A DNA stretch of 25,770 bases from Circinella minor (taxonomy: Eukaryota; Mucoromycota; Mucoromycetes; Mucorales; Lichtheimiaceae), in assembly GCA_016758965.1 (NCBI GenBank), contig JAEPRB010000398.1, forward strand, positions 1-25,770, written 5' to 3'. The translations under genes and the position numbers were made by a program. Below the pieces are notes generated by a model that was not told the DNA's origin, ran no database searches, and worked only from the letters and a program-made list of their open reading frames with translations. This document shows, piece after piece, positions 1 to 9,478 of the stretch. Each line of letters starts with the position of its first letter. The first letter of the stretch is position 1.

Positions 1-211
1 TGTTCGTCAGTGAGACATTCACTATTCGTCATGAGGGCATTCAAATGTTCACACATGGTACATGAATTATTCGACAATTGGCCATTAATTTTTAACACTT
101 GGAATGAATATTGTTCACCAACAGGAATGGGTTTTTCGTGAATAGGAAAAAACTAATTTGCTATAGTAGTCTAGATACTATAACCAAAGCTATTTGTCTT
201 AAACTTTATTT
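1..211 (+). repeat. Left terminal inverted repeat (partial at window edge)
   Basis: Every base from 1 to 211 matches the reverse complement of 4887-5097; similarity stops after the shared AAACTTTATTT. The outer 159 bp are the mirror image of the roughly 22-bp periodic array described at 4939-5340. The repeat probably starts upstream of the window. Confidence 0.93.
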
Positions 212-320
212 GTTGATAATCAATATTTTGCATATAAGTGACTGCAACCTTTTTTACTTACAAATTGCGAAGCACCAGAACTTAATTCCAACACTTCTTA
301 ACTAGAATCACTTTTTTAAC

Positions 321-604
321 ATGGGACGAGTAAAGGATAACCAATTAACCCCACATTTGCCAACCAAAAAAATAAACCTTCAAGTAGGGCCCAGGAGCCA
401 ACAAAAAGTGAACTCAAAGAGTCATTGAACGATTTACATTCATTGACGAACAATGTTAAGATTTTACAGCAAAGATTAGTTCCGAGCAAATATGATATTA
501 GTACCCTAACGGCAAAGCTGTCCCGTCTTACTCTTAAGGAAAAGGCCGCACTAAGAAAAGTGCCTATTACTTCAAAAAAAGCTCAAGCAGAACAAGATAA
601 ATGA
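321..604 (+). CDS. Small predicted coiled-coil protein of the Tc1-like element (two exons)
   Basis: Proposed join is 321-329 plus 395-604, giving 72 aa. The intron at 330-394 starts GTAAAG, ends CCCAG and is phase 0. Without splicing, the ATG frame stops at 426-428 while the good frame is open from 341 to 604, so splicing (or an indel) is needed. The product is Lys/Leu/Gln rich with heptad-like spacing, for example SELKESLNDLHSL and KLSRLTLKEKAALRK, and has no recognisable domain. It sits directly upstream of transposase A on the same strand, 150 bp before its ATG. It could be a third element-encoded protein or a relic; function unknown. Confidence 0.42.
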
Positions 605-754
605 AAAAATAATGTAAATCATCAATTATATAAACAACCAAAGTATATAGTTGAATGAGGTTCAAAATATTTATAGTTAATAAAGCATTGCTGTTTGTTT
701 TATATAAAAGAAAGTTAATAGTGAGAATTTGTTGTACCACATGTTCTTTAGAAT

Positions 755-2577
755 ATGACTGACACAAATATCCAACGTCTAAAACAGCATAATAATAATT
801 ATCATAAAACTACGGATAAATGCAGCCAGTCTGTTTCTGCGATTGATCAAGTAAATGATGATATACTTTATAAGAAAACTGCACGATAAACATAAAACCT
901 TTTTTTTTTGTTATTCTTTTCAACTTTTTTTATCACTTTCCAGAAATATGCAAACGCGTTCACAAACAAAAAAAATGCTAACAAGCGCCCTTCTAGACAG
1001 TCCCTTTCATCTACTAAAGCAACAGTTAATAAAATTAAGAAAACCTTAAAGCGCATGAAAATAAATGACACAAAGCAAACTGGTACGCAATGGTTTATAT
1101 AGTTACTATGTATTCGGTCCATTTTGCTTATTATAAACTGTTTATTTTTTTAGCCTATAGTAACAAAGCACCCACCATTGCAGACGAGGATACTGTTATG
1201 GAGACTATTGAATCAATTGACTTTGTTAATGAAGAAAATATTGATCATGAGTCAAGTCAATTTTCGTTTTCGTTCTCTGCAGACACTGCTCGCTTAGTCC
1301 AAGAAAACGATGATATCAGTGACACAGACAATACTGATAGTGAAAGCAGCAGTATTTCGGATGGTGATGATGATGAGATGCCAAACGACGAAGAAGATAT
1401 CTACCAACTATGGTCTATTCCACCGGATCCTATCGTAGTGGCTGCTGCAACAGAAACAGTTTTAATCCAACCAAAGAAAAATAAAGTTAATGAAGCTTTG
1501 CCAAAAAATCGTCGTGGTAAAAATACATATCATTCACCAGACATCATGAAACAGGCATTGGTTCTTAAAGCTGCCGGCGGATCTTACAGAAAAATTTCCG
1601 CATTAATGAATATACCAAGAGGTACTATTTACGAGCATAAAAAACGAGCTTAAACGAGAAAAGGAAAAGCAAATCCAATCAAGCATAAACGAGTTATGCC
1701 ATCAAAAATAACAGAAAATGGTAGCAGATTTCTTTTGCAAAGTGTGACAGATAATAACACCATTACTTTGGACCAACTCCAGCACGCATACTTTCAAAAA
1801 TTCGGGATACAATTAGCAGCATCAACAATATATCAATATCTTGTATATAAATGTCGAATGACAATCAAGCGTGCACATCTGTATCCAGAGCGCCGAACTG
1901 ACGACGATACCAAAAACTTTCGAGTACAGTTTGTCAAGAAGTATATCGAAACTAAAATTTTAGATTACCAACATAATTGTGTATTTGTTGACGAAGCATC
2001 AGTTATGGCAAATATGCGACGTAACTATGCATGGTCCCCAGCTGGAGAGGTGGCTCATGTTAAAGTCCCACAGATGTATACGCGTTCCAGATCAATGCTA
2101 GCAGCGATAGCATATACTGGTATTGTTGATGTTTGTCTCAAAATTAACAAAGTTGGCCAAGGAGGAGGCACAAAATCCCGAGATTTTTATGCATTTTTGA
2201 ATCTTGTCATGGATAAACGTGATAGCCGGAATCTTAAAGATAAAGGCTGGAACATTATATGTGACAATGCACCAATTCATACTGCACACTACATTGCAAA
2301 TAGGGTATCTAAACGCGGTTATAAACTAGTGCTATTACCAAGGTATAGTCCGTTTCTTAACCCTATAGAAAACTTTTTTTCTAAAGTTAAGCTTTTATTT
2401 CGGCATGTTGGTGATAATACAAACTTTATTGAGCAAACTTCCGAAAATTAAACAGAAGATTTGGAACAAAGACTAACATCATCACTAGCTAAAGTCACCT
2501 TGAGTGACTATGCTGGATGGGTTAATCATTCTATGACATACTTTGATCGCTGTCTCACACGCGAGCATGATCTTTAA
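755..2577 (+). CDS. Tc1/mariner-IS630-like DD34E transposase (protein A), interrupted by two in-frame TAA codons
   Basis: Cut-and-paste transposase expected to bind the element ends and cut and join DNA in the nucleus. Three exons are phase-consistent: 755-850, 944-1082 and 1154-2577, with introns GTAAAT..CCAG and GTACGC..TTTTAG, giving 552 codons before the last stop. The N-terminal 200 residues are Lys-rich, then acidic (a DDDE stretch). A psq-type helix-turn-helix lies at about residues 204-238 (SYRKISALMNIPRGTIYEH). A second winged-helix-like region follows at about 290-330, then the DDE domain: D358 in CVFVDEAS, D449 in CDNAPIH and E484 in SPFLNPIENFFSKVK, with 34 residues between the last two. 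TAA occurs in frame at 1651-1653 (just after the HTH) and 2449-2451 (C-terminal). The frame stays open on both sides with sensible sequence, so these are single nonsense changes rather than gene ends. The gene is convergent with protein B. Confidence 0.82.
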
Positions 2578-3024
2578 TTTATACATTTTTTAATTGTCTC
2601 TCTTCCATTATATTCTAATCTGCTTTAAATCGCATAACTACCTAATCATAATAAGTCTAATAATATAATTACAATATAAACTCACAAACAAACCTTATAA
2701 TAAACATACATCAGGTGTTTTTTTACAAATAATAGTCACTGCATAAATGATAATTAAAACAAATTATATATATAATAATACTCGCAAATCAAACACATCA
2801 TAAAGGAGATCATCAAACACAAAGATGTTTATTTATTCAAAATTATACACATAATAATATACAAGGAATAATATCCATCCTCAATGGATAGGAAATATAA
2901 TTAAAATCTTATATAAAGCATGCCAACATTAAAAAATTAAAATCTTTGTTTATACATAAATAGATATATTAGAAATCGAAGGGAGTGGAGAGTAATAAAA
3001 TAAGAGAAAAGTGGGAAGAAGGGA
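2578..3024. other. AT-rich spacer between convergent genes A and B
   Basis: No ORF of note. The stretch is very A/T rich and holds the shared 3' flank of the two convergent genes. I see no conserved structure. Confidence 0.6.
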
Positions 3025-4462
3025 TTACAAACATTTAGGACATTCACAAGAAAAGTTAAGAGAAATATATGACTTAAGAGTTCGAGGTGGGATATTTGCT
3101 ATGGTGTTTTCTAAGCAACACCATATTGCATCTTTATCAATGTTAGCAAAATCTGTTTTATAGCGTAAAGTTTTTACTTTAACTTCATTAAAAAACACGT
3201 CAGCTGGATTAATGGGAAATTCACAAGATGGAAAAAAGAAAATGTTATACCCATCAGCGTCTGCTATTCTTGTGAGCATTGCTCTTGTTTCAACAGGAGC
3301 ATCATTAAGAATAATGCTCCAATCCGTAAGTCCATCTTCATCCATCTTTTCGGTAACTTTCCGCAACAATTTCTTAACATCGTCATCTTCCAAGTCTTCA
3401 CATACTTTATAAAACTGATGTAACACCTTGCTGCGTGTAAATGCTACTAGGAAAACCATTGTTGTATCAAGAGGCTTGACAACCTTTGTCCGTTGGTTGA
3501 TTTCTCTACCTTCTGCCATAGCTTTCTTTAACCTATCATTTTGCTTTTTTCGATCACCATATGTACGCATACTTTCAATATCAAATGTCATCTCCCCAAT
3601 AAACACACACTCTCTTGGATTAACTCCTTCTTCAAACAGAGCATGCATACAATTATCGTGGGATTCAGTGCTTTCGTCCACCTCTGGTTGTTTAAATAGG
3701 ATTTGGTGTGAACATAATGTTATTCGAAAGTTTTGTTATACATACTTTTTTAGGACATCTTTAGGAATCTTGGCATCGTTGAATTTATTTTGGAAATGTA
3801 CATATATTTCTTCATGCATTGCAATACTATTGTCATCAACATATCTACAAAGAAATTTATGCATTGCTTCGGTTATATCATGCACCTTTTTCTTGGGGCC
3901 TGGTCTTCTTCTGGCAAAAGATCCAGTTTCAGCTTTTTTGGCAATGCGACCACGTAAAGTGCTATTTTTTATATTGTTGCTAGAAGCAGCTTTTGATATA
4001 GATTTACCCCTTGCCTTGTCAAGTATCGCTCTGCGAATATCTTCATCAGAAGGTGGATTATATTTTCCCCTTTTTTTGCCTTTTCTGCTTGCATCGGTTG
4101 AACCAGATTTAATCATATTAACATCACCATCGCTATCAACTTGATCGTTGTGAACTGGGGAGGATATAAAATAATTAATATACACACTATAGTCTAAATA
4201 ACCAATGCGAGCTTCTTTACTATTATTGTTAGTACGTACCATCATTCTCTTCATCAAAATTAAGCTCACTTATGCTACGTTCAAGTGAACCAATTCCATG
4301 CGACGAAAAATTGACCAGGGTACTAGCAGCCTCTAAATGTTCCATGGTTGATGGTTCTTCAGTGCATGCACGCTTTTCAAAATAGTCCTCATCTATTTGC
4401 ATAAATTGAGTAGCCTGACTAGGTGAGAGAGATTGGTGGGTGCGTTTGTTGTTTTGTTCCAT
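3025..4462 (-). CDS. Catalytically altered paralogue of the DDE transposase (protein B), one in-frame TAA
   Basis: Two exons, 4462-4240 and 4154-3025, join in phase across a GTACGT..CCCAG intron and encode about 450 aa. The order matches protein A: acidic N-terminus, helix-turn-helix (ISKAASSNNIKNSTLRGRI), basic linker (RRRPGPKKK), winged-helix region, then an RNase-H-like block. The catalytic positions are replaced: CVFVDEAS becomes CVFIGEMT (D to G, about residue 261), CDNAP becomes LNDAP (D to N, about 358), and NPIENFF becomes NPADVFF (E to D, about 393). The spacing between positions two and three is exactly as in A. Catalysis by this chain is unlikely, but fold and DNA binding look kept. 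A TAA at 3738-3736 interrupts the winged-helix part, and the same frame continues into residues aligning with A. Possible roles are accessory subunit, regulator or repressor. The pairing is what I see; the role is inference. Confidence 0.72.
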
Positions 4463-4886
4463 TTTTACAGAGATTGTTTAAAAAGAAAAGAATCAAACGT
4501 AAGAATAATGAAAAAAATTGCTAGTGGAAATAAAAGTGAAATAAGATAAGAGAAATAAAAAGTCAAGATAAAAAAGATAATTCTATATTACTCAATTTTA
4601 TATTCTTTGGTATATAAATTCCCTATTCTACGATGATGGATTCACTTGTTGTTTTAGTTTCAATATGTTTGATACGTGATACATTTTATCTTATATTATT
4701 ATTCTTATTGGTATATGATTCTTAGTGGTATATCGGTATTATATATTATTATATGTTTCATTTTATATTGTTTGTTTGTTATAGTATAATTGAGAAGTAA
4801 CCAATATATTTATGTTTGACTTAGATCGGTCTATATTATTTTTATTATTATGAAGGTAGGAATATCACAGCCAGAACAGACACCAT
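4463..4886. promoter_or_regulatory. Upstream region of protein B gene
   Basis: Non-coding A/T-rich leader between the B start codon and the right inverted repeat. A TATATA-containing stretch near 4610-4618 reads as a TATA box on the minus strand about 150 bp before the ATG. Nothing else recognisable. Confidence 0.3.
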
Positions 4887-5097
4887 AAATAAAGTTTAAG
4901 ACAAATAGCTTTGGTTATAGTATCTAGACTACTATAGCAAATTAGTTTTTTCCTATTCACGAAAAACCCATTCCTGTTGGTGAACAATATTCATTCCAAG
5001 TGTTAAAAATTAATGGCCAATTGTCGAATAATTCATGTACCATGTGTGAACATTTGAATGCCCTCATGACGAATAGTGAATGTCTCACTGACGAACA
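4887..5097 (-). repeat. Right terminal inverted repeat (visible match to the left repeat)
   Basis: Exact reverse complement of 1-211. The match ends at 5097 only because the left copy is cut by the window start. The sequence pattern itself continues past 5097. Confidence 0.93.
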
Positions 5098-5340
5098 ACT
5101 ATGTGTTTATTGACCAATAAAAATTTGGGCAGTAGTGAAAATACAGGTGTCCTTGTGGCAAATAATTAACCTGCTCTTAAGCGAAAGTCGTGATGGTCAT
5201 GCATGAAAAATTTTTATTTCCAATCGCGAATAATTTACATCCCATAAGTAAAAAATTTAGTGGCCCCAAGTGAAAACCCTACCAGCCCGAAATTCAAAAA
5301 ATTACAACCCGTAAGCAGAAGATTTGACCTCCTGTGTCGG
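4939..5340 (+). repeat. Degenerate tandem array of ~22-bp units in the transposon terminus
   Basis: About 18 units can be lined up, starting near 4939, 4962, 4983, 5006, 5027, 5049, 5072, 5094, 5116, 5138, 5160, 5184, 5206, 5229, 5250, 5273, 5290 and 5317. Most are 21-24 bp long. Each starts with an A-rich block (AACA, AATA, AAAA), then a T-rich or mixed core, and ends in a GTG, GACG or GCG-like tail. Units are too divergent for a simple satellite but keep their phase, which suggests repeated protein-binding sites about two helical turns apart. The array crosses the 5097 boundary without a break, so it belongs to the transposon end. Confidence 0.7.
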
Positions 5341-5745
5341 TAATTGGATGCAAAATCCTGTACCTCTTGCTCATAAAAATAATTCTTATTATTTTCTTCT
5401 TTTTCTTCATTCTTTTTCTTCATTTTTTTCATTTATTATTTTATACATAATAATATAGTACTTGTTCTTATAATTATTTATTTATATTATGCCGGAGTTT
5501 GAAATGTCTCTATATTTTAGCTTCAATCCATTTTTCTTTTCTTTTTTTATGTGTGCTTGTGTGCCCTATCTCCATATATTCTTTCAATAACGATTCACAA
5601 GCACTAATATATCTGCTTTTTTTTCTGCCACTTTTTTTTATTTTGTCTATTCTCATTTACTATATCTACTTTTGCTTGAAACAAAGCTATACGTGGGTTT
5701 TGTACTTTGACACGGGTACTACTATCCCTTTTTTTTTACTTGCTT
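5341..5745. other. Flank of the Tc1-like element, no gene seen
   Basis: T/C-rich sequence with long open but hydrophobic, low-complexity frames (for example 5499-5834) that show no domain. The real right end of the transposon may lie in this stretch. Confidence 0.4.
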
Positions 5746-5795
5746 GCACTGCGCAGACAGTTATGAATCCATTGGTAAAAAGCAACGGATTCGTA
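5746..5795 (+). repeat. Dispersed hairpin repeat, copy 1 (inverted relative to 19558-19651)
   Basis: About 50 bp match the reverse complement of roughly 19586-19637 with only a few differences. The core is a near-perfect stem: GAATCCATTG (5765-5774) against CAACGGATTC (5783-5792), with one mismatch. Confidence 0.7.
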
Positions 5796-5834
5796 CAGAT
5801 GAACTTTAGTTCTGTCAGAATCCGTCTTTTTTAA

Positions 5835-6790
5835 TCAACGGAATCTTCAATCCAAAGTGGGGGGATGGTTCTACATATTTATTTTAGTTTACTCCTATTC
5901 TGTCTACATGCAGCATCTAAGTTTTCTTTTTTACGATGGCGTGCATAACATAACCTTATGTATACTAGTGTATATGGTAATATTAATTTATTCTAATACA
6001 TTATATTTAGAATGGATGTAAACAAAGAACCAAAAAAAAGCAAAAATATATTAGATAGACGATATATGAAATAGGATAAAAGATAATATTTTATTTGATT
6101 TTTTTTAATAATAATAAAAACGATACAACTAATTTAAAAGTAATTACGAATCATACTGTTTAAAGGGGTAGAATGTATTTTGTAAAACTAATAATAGGGG
6201 TATGCATTATTTGCATATAGAATATATGAGGAGTATGCAACCAGATGAAAAACTATGTAAAGGGGAACTCAGATTAGTCAACTTGGAGAATGCCAGAGAT
6301 TACTAAAAAAATTATTGCTAATCTATATAACCGGTGAAAAGAGATGTAGGAAAGTTAATTAGTAAAGAATAAAAAATAAAAGTCAAGTAAATAGTATAAA
6401 AATAATTGTGAAACGGATACTTACAATACAATACCATATAACTAAGAGTCGCATTTATCTAACAAAAAAAATATATATGAATAAATTAGTTACGATGGTG
6501 AGAAAATGATAAATAAACAGTTATAATCAAAGGGATACTTAAAGTAATAAAGATAAAAAGAATAGAACGGATAACCATGGTAATAAATTCAAATCCGTAT
6601 TCTATAAAAAAAGAAGCATTAGATTGAGAGAAATTATTTCATTTGAACAAATAGTAAAAAAGAAAAGAAACTTACCAGATATAAAAAAAGAAAGAAATAG
6701 AGGGAAGAGAAGCAATAAATATAGATCAAATAGCCAAGTACTTTATATACCCCCTATGTATACATTATAAAAAAAGTTAACATGCATATC
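5835..6790. other. AT-rich intergenic DNA, nothing recognised
   Basis: Poly-A and TA-rich sequence with stops in all frames; no RNA gene, repeat or coding exon could be supported. Confidence 0.5.
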
Positions 6791-7005
6791 ACACCATGGG
6801 AAGTAAAGTGAACGAAGTGAACATTATTGGGTACACAAGCTTCCTTATATGGGTCAAAAAGTGAACAAAGTGAACAAATTGAACAAAGTGAACCATTTTT
6901 TGTACACAAACTTCCATATTAGAACCTCAGGGCTTAGCACGCCAAAAAGTAACTAGTCACCAAAGTTTTTTTTCTCACTTTCCATATCTTTGTAAAAAGT
7001 TTTTA

Positions 7006-7176
7006 TTATTCAAACTTCTGTATTAAAAAAGCTTTTTGACCCCATGGTAAATCTGTGATGTTAACGTCTGCTGGAACCATCCCAGGATTGATCAAAACAT
7101 ACTTATCATTGATCAGTGTTAATTTAAACATTCCGGGATAGCTTTTGATATTTTCAACATCGGTGACAAATGGAAT
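7006..7176 (-). pseudogene. Short open fragment, unknown product
   Basis: About 56 codons are open on the minus strand and end in TAA at 7008-7006. They contain NPGMVPADVNITDLPWGQ, which looks like real protein rather than noise. In-frame TGA codons lie immediately upstream (for example 7179-7177), so it would be the tail of a decayed gene inside the 6791-8257 element. No family is recognised. Confidence 0.25.
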
Positions 7177-7318
7177 TCATCCTTTTCATGATGATAATGT
7201 GCAGCTTTTATTCACAGTGTACTGCCGAATACAACCTTGCTAAATGGAGGGGACATCCCTCTTCTAATGACGAAGTAAAGATTGCCTATATATAATACTC
7301 ACATATCATAATTTATAG

Positions 7319-8085
7319 CGCAAATTCAACCGGAAACATACCTTCATACTCGTGTAAACATAAAATAAGCTCAACAAAATATATGCCGCTTACACCACTA
7401 GTCCTTGTAGTAAGTACTAGTCTCACCAATGTACCAAGTTTTCTTGGAGCTGATGACTATGTCTGGCATCTGTATATGGTACGTCTATACAATAATATAA
7501 TTAAAACTATAATATTATACATTTAATTCTTATATAGGACAAATCCAAATGACTCGGCAAGTTTTCTGTTGGTGTTCAGTGGGCTAGGTAAGTAACAATA
7601 TCTAACAATATTTTATATATCATTTGGTACAAACAGATATGAGTAGGAACTATATGAGTGTATTCAGCCTATGAGGAGCTTTACCTGCTTCAATATTACG
7701 AAATCAAGGATCATATTTGTCAATGTAAGTTAAGCTAGATGTACTAAAAGTGGTTTTTTTTATCCAATACCCAAGAGCAAATGTAGGTACAGTGGTAATA
7801 AAAACTTAGTAATATATTTGGTAATTTTCTAATTCTGAACTTCTTTTATAGGCTACCACCACCACCGATTCCCCCATCTATCTCTTCGTCATTATCATAA
7901 TCATCTACAATTCAACAACAACGATAGTATATAACAAGTCTACACAAACCCGAACAACCTCCTCCACCTATTTCCTCATCCTCCTTTCCCGCTCTTTCAC
8001 CTGCTCGACGACTGAGGAAACATGTAGCTTCCCAGTTACTTCCCAATCAGCACGCGAACACCCCCATCCCAACAATGATATATAA
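7319..8085 (+). pseudogene. Decayed multi-exon gene inside the 23-bp-TIR element
   Basis: Exons can be chained in phase: 7319-7478 (ATG at 7383), 7538-7587, 7637-7724 and 7852-8085. The introns are GTACGT..TATAG, GTAAGT..ACAG and GTAAGT..TATAG. The middle exons contain CIQPMRSFTCFNITKSRI, which reads like a conserved protein segment. There is an in-frame TGA at 7550-7552 and a TAG at 7644-7646, both followed by continued good frame. In the last exon the phase-consistent frame is open but odd, rich in Ile and Thr. The neighbouring frame is Pro/Ser rich and looks more natural but has two stops, so the last junction is uncertain. Product unknown. Confidence 0.4.
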
Positions 8086-8413
8086 TAATATAAGTGATAT
8101 GAATTTTTAATAATAAAATATTTACATATATTATCTTATTTCACGAGTTATGATTGGATTATTTTTGTTACACTGCTTTCCAAAAAAGAATACCCTACTG
8201 ACTTTCAAATCACAAGTTCACTTTGTTCACTTTTGTTCACTTTATTTCCCATGGTGTTAAGCTCTCTATAAAAAAAAGGATCTAGTAAAAGATATACTTT
8301 TCTTCCCTTCTTAATCTTATTACTCCTGAGGTAAAAATATTATCCTCAAATAAATTGTTTTTTTTTAAAAAAAAAAGGAAATCTAACTGTTTTACCTTAT
8401 CATTACTAATTAG

Positions 8414-9478
8414 ATGTCTTCTAACAACAACACCGATAACAACACTCGTCGCCAGCAACATGCTGATAGAATGGCGAATATCAATTTTCGTCGTTTGCAA
8501 GATGAATGTTCCACTTTGCGTGCTGAATACGCCGCAATGAAAGCCCAAATGGATGCCATGTCATCTTATATGGCAAGCATTCAGCAACAACAACCTCCTC
8601 CTTCTCCTTCTCCCAACCCAGTACCTGAGATGGATAAACAATGCATGAATCATGTGATTGTAAGATAATTTACTTTTTATTCTTGATATATCATATAATA
8701 AATTCATTAATCAAAATTCATAGAGAAACATCCATTCGCGCCATGCTTTGTTCGCCGATGGTGCTGGATTCAATTATGATGAGACTTTCCGTTCTCGTCA
8801 TAATAAAGAGGTGACAACCGTCATCTCTTCGTATTGTAAGGGTAGCCCTGGTGGTTATGTATTAGACGACAAGGCTTTACACAGCCAAATTTTAATGTTC
8901 TTCTGTGGTCAGAAGGAAACTCCGAGACGGACAATTAGGCAACAAGCCGCCATTGATCAGTGTAAACAACGCTATAAACGGGTCTGGCATGTTAGTATAA
9001 TTGAATAAAAGTTAATATAAAATTGTTCATTCAAAAGAAAATATTTCTTACAAATTATTATATTATATAGAAACTCAAGGCACGCCAAGCAGCTCACCAG
9101 AAGTATAATGCTTCATTAAAGGATCAGTATTCTGATGGTGAGAAGCTTCTGAGTCTTGAGTGTATGTCACCCGAGGTATCTGATGCTGAATCGGAGGGTA
9201 ATGGCCTCGTGCGGTTTACGCCATCATTTCGAAAGCCCAATGTAAATGATAAATGTATAGTAATTAAGAGGAAAAAAAAATATTGTACTAAGCGAATTTC
9301 ATTGTAAATTATATAGGTCGAAAATTTTTTTAGAGAGCTTGACAATTTGAGCAAAGGAGGAAGAAAGCGTAAAGGCATAGAAGCCAAAGAAAGACGTGTT
9401 GGCGGGGTTCGTGAGACCCCAATCAGTGAGGAAACGGTTTCCAGTTGGCCCAACTGGGCAAAATATATTTTTTTTTAA
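8414..9478 (+). CDS. Intact four-exon gene, unknown function, mobile-element-associated type
   Basis: Exons 8414-8659, 8724-8990, 9071-9241 and 9317-9478 are all joined in phase 0, through introns GTAAGA..CATAG, GTTAGT..TATAG and GTAAAT..TATAG. They encode 281 aa with no internal stop, unlike every transposase-type gene in the window. The N-terminus is polar with a short Gln/Pro-rich stretch (QQQQPPPSPSPNP). The middle is basic with aromatic residues (CKQRYKRVWH). The third exon carries a Ser/Glu-rich motif (LSLECMSPEVSDAESEGN) and the fourth a basic patch (KGGRKRKGIEAKERR). I do not recognise a named domain. The last codons run into a T-rich stretch (AKYIFF then TAA), so the C-terminus may have been shortened by insertion of the neighbouring Crypton region. 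Function not assigned. Confidence 0.68.

Larger units (their letters stand above)
1..5340. mobile_element. Tc1/mariner-IS630-like DNA transposon with long terminal inverted repeats and two paralogous transposase genes
   Basis: The segment is bounded by an inverted repeat that is identical over 211 bp (1-211 against 4887-5097). Inside lie a short ORF (321-604), a DD34E transposase (755-2577, plus) and a convergent transposase-like protein (3025-4462, minus). The first window base is already inside the left repeat. On the right, the periodic array that makes up the repeat continues seamlessly beyond 5097 to about 5340. The true ends are therefore probably outside 1 on the left and near 5340 or beyond on the right, and no target-site duplication can be read. 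Perfect repeat identity suggests recent movement, yet both long genes carry in-frame TAA codons, so this copy may depend on another copy or on readthrough. The element class is inferred from the DDE protein. Confidence 0.8.
6791..8257. mobile_element. ~1.47-kb element with 23-bp terminal inverted repeats and subterminal GTGAAC arrays
   Basis: The left terminus 6791-6813 and the reverse complement of 8235-8257 agree at 22 of 23 bases; both begin ACACCATGGGAA. Next to the left end GTGAAC occurs at 6808, 6817, 6861, 6870 and 6888 (with TTGAAC at 6879). Next to the right end its complement GTTCAC occurs at 8216, 8225 and 8235. Copies are spaced mostly 9-10 bp, about one helical turn. A second, longer direct repeat (GTACACAA..CTTCC) occurs at about 6831 and 6902. 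The interior holds a decayed spliced gene on the plus strand and a short open fragment on the minus strand. No clear target-site duplication is seen. No transposase is recognised, so the class is unknown. Confidence 0.66.

Noticed and set aside
3684..3745. A 62-nt GTATGT..CCAG intron in gene B
   Set aside because: Splicing it breaks the frame. Reading straight through gives one TAA in a continuous frame whose residues align with protein A.
4939..5340. CRISPR-like array because of regular spacing
   Set aside because: Units are degenerate throughout with no constant repeat and unique spacers, and the context is a eukaryotic transposon terminus.
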